Source: Pseudoponticoccus marisrubri
Lineage (GTDB): Bacteria > Pseudomonadota > Alphaproteobacteria > Rhodobacterales > Rhodobacteraceae
Direction: 5' to 3'
DNA length: 64,000 nt
NCBI RefSeq assembly: GCF_001482405.1
Contig: NZ_LPXO01000001.1
Location: 124,001-188,000 of the forward strand
Under the pieces are notes generated by a model. That model ran no database searches. It saw only the letters and a list, made by a program, of their open reading frames with translations, and was not told the DNA's origin. The first letter of the stretch is position 1, and every line of letters starts with the position of its first letter. Of the stretch, positions 1 through 7,074 are shown in pieces. The position numbers were made by a program, and so were the translations under genes.

Positions 1-1
1 A

Positions 2-127
2 TTCCTTGAAGCCGCGCCCTGCGGCACAGCCCCCAAGCGCTATGCCAGCCCGATTACATACAATCGTGTGCGTGTGATCGAGCTCTATAGCCGCCTTCAT
101 GGTGCCGCCAACAGCTTCGCCGCCTGA
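2..127 (+). CDS. C-terminal fragment of an unidentified protein
   Basis: An open frame enters from the left edge and ends at TGA 125-127, giving 41 residues ending in LHGAANSFAA. A strong intrinsic terminator follows 20 bases later, which supports it being a real gene end. The fragment is basic with several Tyr residues and no recognisable motif. I do not recognise the family. Confidence 0.5.
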   Translation, partial: FLEAAPCGTAPKRYASPITYNRVRVIELYSRLHGAANSFAA

Positions 128-147
128 ACCAAACCCGCCAAGTGACC

Positions 148-190
148 AAAGCCCCGAAACGGATTACCCGTTTCGGGGCTTTCTTTTTTG
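148..190 (+). terminator. Intrinsic terminator
   Basis: A perfect 15-bp inverted repeat (AAAGCCCCGAAACGG and its complement, loop ATTAC) is followed by a T-rich run. It ends the plus-strand gene whose stop is at 127 and also faces the end of the minus-strand operon at 198. Confidence 0.9.
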
Positions 191-197
191 GAAAGTG

Positions 198-623
198 TTA
201 GAGCGACCATCTCAGCACGGCCCAGAGTCCGTAGAGCATGGCTGGCCAGAGCAAGGGCAATGGCCAGCCGAGCCATACCGGCAACGCAGAGAGCGCTGTC
301 CAGACGAGGCCGCGCGCGACCAGCTCTGGCCAAGCCGGACCAACGGCAGACATCCGCGCCGGTTCATGGTCCCCGCGCGCCAGAGCTTGAGAGACATCAG
401 GATTGTCGGTGGTCCGGAAGTTCGAGACTTGCCGGGCCTGCCAGAGCGCGGCTGCGCTCCAAAGGCCGGTGACGAGCAAGGGGAGCGGCCCGGCGAAACC
501 AATCATCAAGGCAAGCCATTGGTGGAACACCGGCAGGAATATCCCCGCCGCTCGCGCCAGGATGACAAGCGCTGCGTAGCCAAAGATGATATTGGCAAGC
601 GTAAGGAGTATGAATTTTGCCAT
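198..623 (-). CDS. Small multi-pass membrane protein next to VirD4-like gene
   Basis: This encodes 141 residues with hydrophobic segments at roughly 5-27, 34-58 and 108-138, and a polar loop between them (about 62-100). It starts 3 bases after the stop of the VirD4-like gene and is the last gene of the operon. I do not recognise a family. Because the neighbouring coupling ATPase has no N-terminal membrane anchor of its own, this protein is a candidate for its membrane partner; that is inference from position and topology only. Confidence 0.6.
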   Translation of the reverse strand: MAKFILLTLANIIFGYAALVILARAAGIFLPVFHQWLALMIGFAGPLPLLVTGLWSAAALWQARQVSNFRTTDNPDVSQALARGDHEPARMSAVGPAWPELVARGLVWTALSALPVWLGWPLPLLWPAMLYGLWAVLRWSL

Positions 624-626
624 GAA

Positions 627-2174
627 TCACCCCACGCTCAGGTAATCGCCAAGAAGCGCGCCGAGAGCCAAGCCGGGCTTTGTGAAGTCTACAGCCGCTG
701 TCACAGGCAGTCCGGCGCGCGACGGATGAATGTCATAGAGAGGGCGGCCAGCGCGGTCCCGGAAACGCTTCTCCAGAAAATAGACTGGACGATAGCCGAT
801 CATGGGCCGGGCCGCCGCGAGAGCGACAACCTGCACCGACGGGTGCAAGCTCATCAGCTCATCGGATGTGATCAGGCGGCGGGATTGGCTGGTATCTCCG
901 CTTGAGCGAAACTGCGGATCGCCCAGCAGCCGCCCGCGCTCTTGCGCGCTGTCCAGGCTGAGCTGATGGGCGCTGGTCTGGCCGCAAAGCGCCGAGATGT
1001 AATCGGCTGTGAAGCGGTCATTGGTGCCAAAGCATTGGATCGAGGCGCTATTGGCCAGAAAGGACTCCCAGCGGCTGCGATAGAGTTCTTTGAGCTGCGT
1101 AAAATCCTGAACGACCATGACAAGCTGCATGCCAAAGCCCGCCATGAGGCCGACCGCTTGCTCGATAATCGCCATCCGCTCTAGCGTCGCCATCTCTTCG
1201 AGCAAGAACATTACCGGCATCGAGGGGCGCTCAGGCAGCGCCGTGACGCTCGCGATAAGCGCCCCGATCAGCACCCGCAGGAAGCGCCGCGCGGTCGCAA
1301 TCCGGCGCGCGGGCAGAATGATGTAGATCGAGGTATTTTCGCCAATGCTTTGCGGGTCGAAATCTGAAGACGCCAGCGCATCCGCCAGCTTGGCGCTTTC
1401 GAGGAAATGGGTGTTGCGCTGCGCGGTCGAGATGACCCCGGAGAGTTCGCGCTCTTCCTTGTTGTCAATTCGCCCGCCAGCGGCCCTGACCAGCTCGAAG
1501 GGGGAGTCCAGCATCTGATCCACAACGGCGCGGAAGTCCTCACGGCTGGCGTTCAACGCGCGCCGAACATCCTTCAAGCTGGCCGTGCCGTGCTCGCCAG
1601 CATGCAGGAGCAGTCCTGCAATCATGCTGGCGGCTTCACCGGACCAGTGGCTCTCTGCCCCGCCATCGGGGATGACCAGGCTATCAGCGGCCAGCATAGC
1701 CTCATCAAAGGCATCATCACCGAAGGGCTCGATGCGAGCACAAGGGTTGAAAGACGAGCGGAGCATGCCAAGCTTGCTCGCAGCCACGTCGAACGGATCG
1801 ATCATGATGACGGTCTGACCCAGCACGTCGCGGCGGTAGCGCGCGGTGATGAAGGCCAGCTCGCCATCTTTGATATCCAGCACAATGGCGCTGCCCGGGT
1901 GCTCAAGAAGGCGCGGGATTGCGCCCGAGACCCCCTTACCGCCGCGCGTCGGGGCAACGATCAGCTCGTGCCTGTCCCCGCCATAGGTAACGGGAAGCGC
2001 GGGCTGCCGGGCATCCTTAGCAGGTAGGTAGCCAAGCGTATGGCGACCGGCGAGGCCGTAACCCCGCGCTGCCAAGTGGGCAGCGTCCGCCCACTTGGCC
2101 GAACCATGGCTGTCTGGATCAAAGCTCCAGAGCCGCCGCCGCGCTTGCTCCTGCTTGGTTTCGCGCGGCATCAT
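627..2174 (-). CDS. VirD4/TraG-family conjugative coupling ATPase, no N-terminal anchor
   Basis: This 515-residue protein belongs to the type IV coupling proteins, which link the relaxosome to the transfer channel and use ATP to move DNA. A Walker A motif APTRGGKG lies at 74-81, followed by IVLDIKDGE at about 97-105. A Walker B-like stretch MFLLEEMATLERM lies near 310, followed by the family segment VMVVQDFTQLKELY. Usual members are 550-650 residues and begin with two membrane helices; this one starts with soluble, charged sequence, so the anchor is missing or supplied by another protein. Its start overlaps the end of the upstream vWA reading frame by 4 bases (ATGA), which suggests translational coupling. 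Confidence 0.9.
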   Translation of the reverse strand: MMPRETKQEQARRRLWSFDPDSHGSAKWADAAHLAARGYGLAGRHTLGYLPAKDARQPALPVTYGGDRHELIVAPTRGGKGVSGAIPRLLEHPGSAIVLDIKDGELAFITARYRRDVLGQTVIMIDPFDVAASKLGMLRSSFNPCARIEPFGDDAFDEAMLAADSLVIPDGGAESHWSGEAASMIAGLLLHAGEHGTASLKDVRRALNASREDFRAVVDQMLDSPFELVRAAGGRIDNKEERELSGVISTAQRNTHFLESAKLADALASSDFDPQSIGENTSIYIILPARRIATARRFLRVLIGALIASVTALPERPSMPVMFLLEEMATLERMAIIEQAVGLMAGFGMQLVMVVQDFTQLKELYRSRWESFLANSASIQCFGTNDRFTADYISALCGQTSAHQLSLDSAQERGRLLGDPQFRSSGDTSQSRRLITSDELMSLHPSVQVVALAAARPMIGYRPVYFLEKRFRDRAGRPLYDIHPSRAGLPVTAAVDFTKPGLALGALLGDYLSVG

Positions 2175-3355
2175 TGCAGCGCGCCTTCGTCCGTTTCTTC
2201 ATCAGCACAGGCCGTCTGACGCAGCACAGTCTGGCTTGTGTAGGCGTCCCGCACCACGTTGAAGAAGCGGGGGAGTTCTTGACGAAGCGCTCCGTCATGG
2301 CCGAGATAGCTATCTGCAAGGTCTTGCAGGAAGCGCTCTTCATTGCTGCCCAGAAAATAGACGAAGGTCACAACGTCGCCTTTGGCGGCGATGACTGAGG
2401 CCTGCCTTTCCAGGTTCCGGTTGGCTTGGCCGTCCGTGATGATGATGACGGCGCGCTGATGGTTGCTCAAGGCATCCTGGTTCATTTAGTCATAGAGATG
2501 TTCCAGCGAGCCGTAGAGATCGGTTGCCCCGTCTGCCCGCAGGCCATGCATCGGGAAGTTAGACGCGCGGCACTGCTCATAGCCAAAACCTTCACGCGGC
2601 TCAAAACTGGCTTCACCTTCGGAAAACGCCCCGATCAGACATCCTGCGCGGTCCGGCAGTGCATCGATAAATCCGCCCGCAGCGACGCGCATTTCGTCCA
2701 TGTGGTTCATCATCGAGCCCGAGCGGTCCATCAGAACGGCGAAGGTCATCGGGATGCCCTCTGCCTGGCCCGGCGCGAGGATATCGACAGGAACCTGCGT
2801 TTCTTGGGTTATCACCTCTTCGGCAAAGCAGAGCTTCTCACCGCCGGTCCGGTAGAGCGCCAGCGTGCCCAGGGGCGGATCGATCACTTCACCGGTCTCG
2901 TTTCGGGTCAGCGCAGAGATGATCAGCCCGTTCTCGTCTTCGGCAATGTGAGTGATTTCTACCGATCCGCCGGAGAAGGCGAGCACGATGTTATGTTCGG
3001 CATTGATGTCGTAGCCGCTGACAATCTCCGCTCCAAACTCATCGCGCATATCGATAGAGGCCACCATTTCCATAAGTCGTGGGCTCGGAACGCGCGCCGG
3101 ATCGGTGCGAATGCCAAGTAGCACTTCCCCTTCAAAGTCACGCCAGCGCTGAACGGTCAGGTCTGCGGTTTCGCCTTCACCGACGCGCGGCACGATCTGA
3201 AACCGCGCCGTGCCGCCGCTGCCTTGTTCCTGAACCGTGATGTTCGGGAGGTCACCGACATGCGGTTCAGCGATCTGCACGAGGCTTTCAGACAGAGCCG
3301 CACTGGAGAGCGTTGCCGCCAGAGCGCTCGTGGAGAGAAAAGTCCGCCAAGGCAT
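2171..3355 (-). pseudogene. Exported von Willebrand A-domain protein split by an in-frame TAA
   Basis: Residues 1-289 (start 3355) have a signal peptide (LSTSALAATLSSAALS), a beta-rich N-terminal region, and a vWA domain with a MIDAS motif DRSGSM at 210-215. TAA at 2486-2488 interrupts the frame. The next codon, in the same frame, is ATG (2483-2485), and translation continues for 104 residues with AVIIITDGQANR, the later vWA strand and metal-ligand region, to 2171. Without the stop it would be one protein of about 394 residues. The lesion divides the Rossmann-like vWA fold, so the first half alone should not fold normally. It could be a recent nonsense mutation, a sequencing error, or a stop-restart arrangement giving two chains. 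Spacing to its neighbours (3 bases upstream, 4-base overlap downstream) is intact. Confidence 0.8.
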
Positions 3356-3358
3356 AGC

Positions 3359-4051
3359 TTACTCCCTCCCCAGAATATTGCCGAGATTGCTGCGCGTGCG
3401 CGCCCGGTCCATCAGGTCAAGATCAAGCTCACCAGCGTTTGCGCGCGCCAGCGCGCCAGCGGCTTCCAGATGCTCCAGAACCATTTCTTCCTGATCGGCA
3501 TGGAGGTTCATGAGCCGCGTGAAGCTTGCTTCCAGAGCAAGGTTTCCGAGCTGCACCTCCGCCGGAACGTCTTGAGGAAGCGTGATCAGCCCGTCGCCCT
3601 CATCACAGGGATAGCCCGCGTGAATGAACGGACCGATACCGATGAGGCGCAGATCATCCGGCCTTGTGATCCGCACGGTCGTCCGCACCTGATCCCAGGC
3701 GAGTTCCAAGTCCGAGCAGGTTGGAATGATGGTCAATGCCTCAAGCACAGAAGCGCCTTGCTCGTAGAGTTGTTCAGGCGTGCCGGACCAGGTGATCTCG
3801 GTCGGATTGGCCGAGGTGATGATGTGGATATTGCTATCCCGAGTGGCCCGCCTGCGGCGAAGCTCACTCAGTTCGCCCAAGGTGAGCCGAATTGCTTCGG
3901 CTTGCGCTTCGGGGTCGGTGACGACGCCGCCGTTTTCAACGACGATGAAGAAAGTAGGGGGCTCGTTGTTGCCCTCCGCACGGACGGCGGGCGTGGAGTG
4001 CAGGGCGAGCGCCCCGGCGAGGATCGTTGATTTCATGAATTGCGAGAGCAT
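3359..4051 (-). CDS. Exported protein of unknown function in conjugation operon
   Basis: 230 residues with an N-terminal signal peptide ending near AVRAEG. The mature part begins with a hydrophobic strand (PTFFIVVENGG), a helix, and a second strand (NIHIITSAN), an alternation reminiscent of a vWA-like fold but without a DxSxS motif. Two cysteines (in IPTCSD and YPCDEG) could form a disulfide in the periplasm. It lies 3 bases from each neighbour, directly upstream of the vWA gene, so the two products probably work together at the envelope. I do not recognise a named family. Confidence 0.65.
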   Translation of the reverse strand: MLSQFMKSTILAGALALHSTPAVRAEGNNEPPTFFIVVENGGVVTDPEAQAEAIRLTLGELSELRRRRATRDSNIHIITSANPTEITWSGTPEQLYEQGASVLEALTIIPTCSDLELAWDQVRTTVRITRPDDLRLIGIGPFIHAGYPCDEGDGLITLPQDVPAEVQLGNLALEASFTRLMNLHADQEEMVLEHLEAAGALARANAGELDLDLMDRARTRSNLGNILGRE

Positions 4052-4054
4052 GGG

Positions 4055-4660
4055 TTAGCCTTTCTGGACAAGGGCACGGGTGGCGCGCACGGTCAGCAGC
4101 GCCAGCACGGTGTTGACGAGAGCGATCAGCAGGGCGACGAAGACACCAAGCCCTTGGTTCTGGGCGAGGAAATCCATCATCGGCGCTTGATCGTGGGAGA
4201 CGCCGAACGGATTGGGCGCTGCTTGCTGGGCGATCAGCGTGTAGAGATTGACCACTTCCAGCGCGATAACAGCGGCGTAGACGATGCCCGCCATTCCCGC
4301 CTTGACGCGGTTCATGGGGCTCGCCAGCCAGCTACGCGGGTCCTCGTGGATGTTTTCATCCAGCACCGCCGACCAGATCATGATCGGCACGGCGACCGAG
4401 AACACCGCCAGCAAGAAGGCCAGCAGGTGAGAGACGGTCATGTCCTCATCGATGGCGCAGAACAGACCGCCCGCGCCGGGCAGATCACAAAGATACTGGT
4501 TCGAGGCCAGCCCCATGGTTTCTGTGTAGGTTGAGGCCAGCAGGACCAGCATGGCCAGTTCGAGAAGGAGCGCGAGAGCGAACCCGGCGATTGTCTTGGG
4601 GCCGGGACCGCCGCCGGGCATATAGGCCTGCGGGGGTAGATTTTGTCTTGGAGTTTTCAT
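4055..4660 (-). CDS. Four-helix inner-membrane protein
   Basis: Start chosen at ATG 4660 (MKTPRQNLPPQ) because a GAGGA sequence lies about nine bases upstream; the frame is open further upstream, but without family-like sequence. The 201-residue product has a short proline/glycine-rich N-terminus and four hydrophobic segments at about 30-50, 73-98, 118-144 and 168-190. Cys residues lie in the first periplasmic loop (YLCDLPGAGGLFC). It is the first gene of the tight block 198-4660. Function unknown; its position suggests an envelope component of the transfer or surface apparatus. Confidence 0.65.
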   Translation of the reverse strand: MKTPRQNLPPQAYMPGGGPGPKTIAGFALALLLELAMLVLLASTYTETMGLASNQYLCDLPGAGGLFCAIDEDMTVSHLLAFLLAVFSVAVPIMIWSAVLDENIHEDPRSWLASPMNRVKAGMAGIVYAAVIALEVVNLYTLIAQQAAPNPFGVSHDQAPMMDFLAQNQGLGVFVALLIALVNTVLALLTVRATRALVQKG

Positions 4661-5028
4661 GAGTGACATCCTCATCAGATTGCGTTGAGGGCAGCGGTCT
4701 TTGCTGCCGTGTTTCGCATCTAATCTGAGGAAATCTTTGGTGCCGGAGCTGGGTAACAGCCGGATCGGAAACGGAATGGAAGCCAGCCAGCCTCTCAGTA
4801 AGAACTGATGCGGAAATCTCTTGGTTGTCGTCGTGATAGACAGAAGTAAGTCATTTGCTCGCTCATAGACCGAAAAGCGCATGTATTACGCCACAGCGCC
4901 AGTTGCTCGATTTTGGTGATGCCGACCTCTAGAACTCAAGATACACTATTAGCTGAATGAGTGAGCATCTCCGGATGCGGTTGCGAACGCCAAGCAGGGA
5001 CACAATTGACCATGGGCAAGAGATCGCT
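4661..5028. other. Intergenic, no gene seen
   Basis: This 368-base stretch is relatively AT-rich towards 4,880-5,030 and separates the 198-4660 block from the cysteine-rich protein gene. It probably contains the promoter of the 4660 gene, but I cannot place -35/-10 elements with confidence and I see no strong hairpin or repeat. Confidence 0.4.
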
Positions 5029-5883
5029 CTAAAAACCTGAGCAAGCACAGGCTATTCTTAGATTGTTAGCATTAACCGCACCCGTCGTCTCTGGGGATGA
5101 ATAACGGTATCTGATAATACCTGATATTTCGACACAGCCAGCGGCTGAACCAGTGGTCGTATTAGTAGAAGACCCCCCGGCGCCGAGTGCGTTTAAAACA
5201 AAGTTACAATGCGAGGTTGTGCCGTCGCTCCCAACATAATCTCTCGTCGCGGTATCATAAGATCCGCCTGCATTGCTACAAGTGGTGTTGCAGGATTCAT
5301 TGTCCGCGCTGAGGAACCAGCAATGCCCCCCAACTTCAGTGCCGGGACAAGAGCCACCCGAAACCGTCGTTACATCCCATTGGTCGCTCACACCGTTTAT
5401 TGTCACCGTGGCGCTGTGCAGCGTACTGTCACTGGCGCTACTGCTGAGTTGAAGCTGTAGATATTGGTTATTGCTGATCTCCTGATCGGCAGAGCCCCAT
5501 GTCTCGACTTCGGTTGAGCAATCACTGGCGCTACATGTACGAAACTCCGGCGAACCATCACCTGTAATCGAAACCGCCGCCGGTCCAGACAGTCCCGTGA
5601 TCTGCACAATATTGGACTGGATGGGCGTCGATGTCGCAACGCCGGTTTGGTCTGTGAATGAAAAAGCATCAGCCGGGTCGCACGCATCGCCTGCCGGACA
5701 GCCGGGATCATGAAACGCTTGCCAGCCTGATTCAGTGCAACCTACAAAGACATCAAACGAATAATTGTAAGCGACTTTTCCGCGTTCCCCAACTGGGTCG
5801 GTGCAAGCCTGCGCGTTTGCGTAGCCGGGTTTCGCCACCATTAACGCGAGTAACAATAAACAATTTTTTATTCTCAACCTCAC
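5029..5883 (-). CDS. Exported cysteine-rich surface protein
   Basis: 284 residues with a signal peptide ending near GYANAQA. Just after cleavage comes a C-x2-P-x-G-x2-G-x3-YN...C-x4-W pattern (CTDPVGERGKVAYN, then VGCTESGWQAF). Similar short Cys/Trp modules occur in surface and pilus-associated proteins of alphaproteobacterial conjugative elements. The rest is Ser/Thr/Gly-rich beta-type sequence with about ten further Cys and a C-terminal ACACSGF. Its start overlaps the preceding gene by 4 bases (ATGA). Base composition is clearly lower in GC than the chromosomal part of the window. A role in surface contact or mating-pair recognition is possible but not shown. Confidence 0.65.
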   Translation of the reverse strand: MRLRIKNCLLLLALMVAKPGYANAQACTDPVGERGKVAYNYSFDVFVGCTESGWQAFHDPGCPAGDACDPADAFSFTDQTGVATSTPIQSNIVQITGLSGPAAVSITGDGSPEFRTCSASDCSTEVETWGSADQEISNNQYLQLQLSSSASDSTLHSATVTINGVSDQWDVTTVSGGSCPGTEVGGHCWFLSADNESCNTTCSNAGGSYDTATRDYVGSDGTTSHCNFVLNALGAGGSSTNTTTGSAAGCVEISGIIRYRYSSPETTGAVNANNLRIACACSGF

Positions 5884-6218
5884 TCTTGATCACCATTTCC
5901 TTTCTCGCCAAATGCCTCTTCCTTCTGCTTACGGTCGCTACCAGTCTTACCGCCGAAATCGCACTTTCCGCCTGTATCGGCGCAATATACGTCGCCTAAT
6001 CCAGGTTCGCGCTTCATAACGAACGGCATTGCCTTGACCTCTCCGGGCTTTAAGAGAATCCGCTTTTCCTCTTCAGCGTGCTCAATGTTGGGAAGTGTGG
6101 CGACAGAGTCGTTTGACGGAGTCTCGGCGATTGATGACGACGGGACGAATGCAAATAGAGCAAAGAAGGCAAGAAACAAAAGTCTCAAATAACTATCCTT
6201 AAATTCGTTAATATTCAA
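5880..6218 (-). CDS. Small exported protein, first of two-gene surface operon
   Basis: 112 residues with a signal peptide (hydrophobic stretch LLFLAFFALFAFVPSSSIA). The mature region is short and charged, with a single Cys pair (YCADTGGKCDFGG) and a Lys/Glu-rich tail. It overlaps the downstream cysteine-rich gene by 4 bases. The AT-rich region above 6218 presumably holds the promoter. No family recognised. Confidence 0.6.
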   Translation of the reverse strand: MNINEFKDSYLRLLFLAFFALFAFVPSSSIAETPSNDSVATLPNIEHAEEEKRILLKPGEVKAMPFVMKREPGLGDVYCADTGGKCDFGGKTGSDRKQKEEAFGEKGNGDQE

Positions 6219-6556
6219 AATTCAATTATGCACTATCAGGCCTAATAATTCCTTAACGATCCATTAGCTGATGGTTTTTTCCACAAGAAATCTTCCCCCA
6301 GACCATGGCTAAACCGGATAGAGAAGTGGTTCGATCATAATCCAATATGGTGATTTTGCCGCTTTGCAGACCATGTACTACAGGTCAGCCCCCGATGGAG
6401 AGCGGCTGAGTTGGAAGCGAACGCAAGCTGTGTTTTGTAGTACAAAACAGCTTGGCAAGGGGTCCCGCTGCGCGCCCCCGTTGCATCCCCCCGGCCAGTG
6501 GCTCTTCCAGGGCATTGAACCCGTTCCAGAGCCATCAGATCGTATCGCCGATCAAT
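6219..6556. other. Non-coding region ahead of the hairpin repeats
   Basis: No credible gene. The part next to 6218 is AT-rich and promoter-like for the minus-strand operon; the part from 6360 is GC-rich and contains a 29-base imperfect palindrome at 6425-6453. Confidence 0.5.
6425..6453. promoter_or_regulatory. Imperfect 29-base palindrome
   Basis: Arms AAGCTG + TG + TTTTGTA and TACAAAA + CAGCTT surround a single central G. The inner 15 bases form a perfect inverted repeat around one base, which fits a homodimeric DNA-binding protein; the whole can also form a hairpin. No regulator can be assigned from the sequence. Confidence 0.45.
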
Positions 6557-7050
6557 CACTCGCAGGGCTAGGAGAAGTCCCTCTCCACCTGCACCGAACC
6601 ATGGATCAAAGGGCGTATCGCCGCCCCTTGAAACCCACTCGCGGGAGACTTCGCTCTCCCTGCACCCATCGATCCTTTCAGGAAGACCATGGGGCTATCG
6701 CGCCCCTTGGAACCACTCGCAGGGCTTGGAGACTTGCCTCTCCACCTGCGCCGAACCATGCACGAACGTCTGGCCGTCCGATCACCAATCAGGGGAGCGT
6801 TCCTGCTCCCACCGATCCCCCCATGACCACTTCATGGAGACCAACCTTTCTCAGATTGGATGCGCGCCATGTCATGGAGACGAGTTTCACCCGAGACCAG
6901 GAAGGGAGCATTTCATAGCGCCCTTACCTTGGAACCATCCCCTCGACCACGGAGCCTTCGCGCCCCATTGGAACCCTGACCAACCCTCACGCGGATTGGA
7001 TGCCGCCTGCGCATCGGCGCTGAACCCAATCATGGAGCCCCCGAGCTGGT
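6557..7050. repeat. Tandem 78-79 bp hairpin repeat array, degenerate at right end
   Basis: Three units start at the heptamer CACTCGC at 6557, 6636 and 6714, a spacing of 79 and 78 bases. Each unit holds one hairpin with inner stem GGAGA/TCTCC (or GGGAGA/TCTCCC) inside a GCAGG/CCTGC outer stem. Units 1 and 3 then carry CCGAACCATG. Units 1 and 2 have a second hairpin of the type GGGGC-TATC-GCGCCCC and a linker CTTGGAACC. From about 6,800 to 7,050 only pieces remain (GGGAGC/GCTCCC stems, several TTGGAACC). No convincing protein is encoded. The array lies between the 3' end of the ATPase gene (7075) and the promoter side of the 6218 operon. Confidence 0.75.
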
Positions 7051-7074
7051 GAGCTGTTTAGCTTGTCCGTCGGA

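Noticed and set aside
2483-2488. Stop-codon reassignment as explanation for the in-frame stops in the vWA and GNAT genes
   Set aside because: TAA, TAG and TGA all end other well-defined genes in this window at the expected places, so the broken genes are better explained by mutation or error.
4661-4882. N-terminal extension of the four-helix membrane protein
   Set aside because: The upstream part of the frame has no hydrophobic or conserved look, and the best ribosome site precedes ATG 4660.
6557-6800. CRISPR array
   Set aside because: Units are 78-79 bases long, directly abutting and similar throughout, without short identical repeats separated by unique spacers, and no cas gene is near.
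6364-7052. Protein-coding frames over the repeat array
   Set aside because: The frames follow the repeated hairpins, have no ribosome sites and encode Pro/His/Arg-rich sequence without family resemblance.
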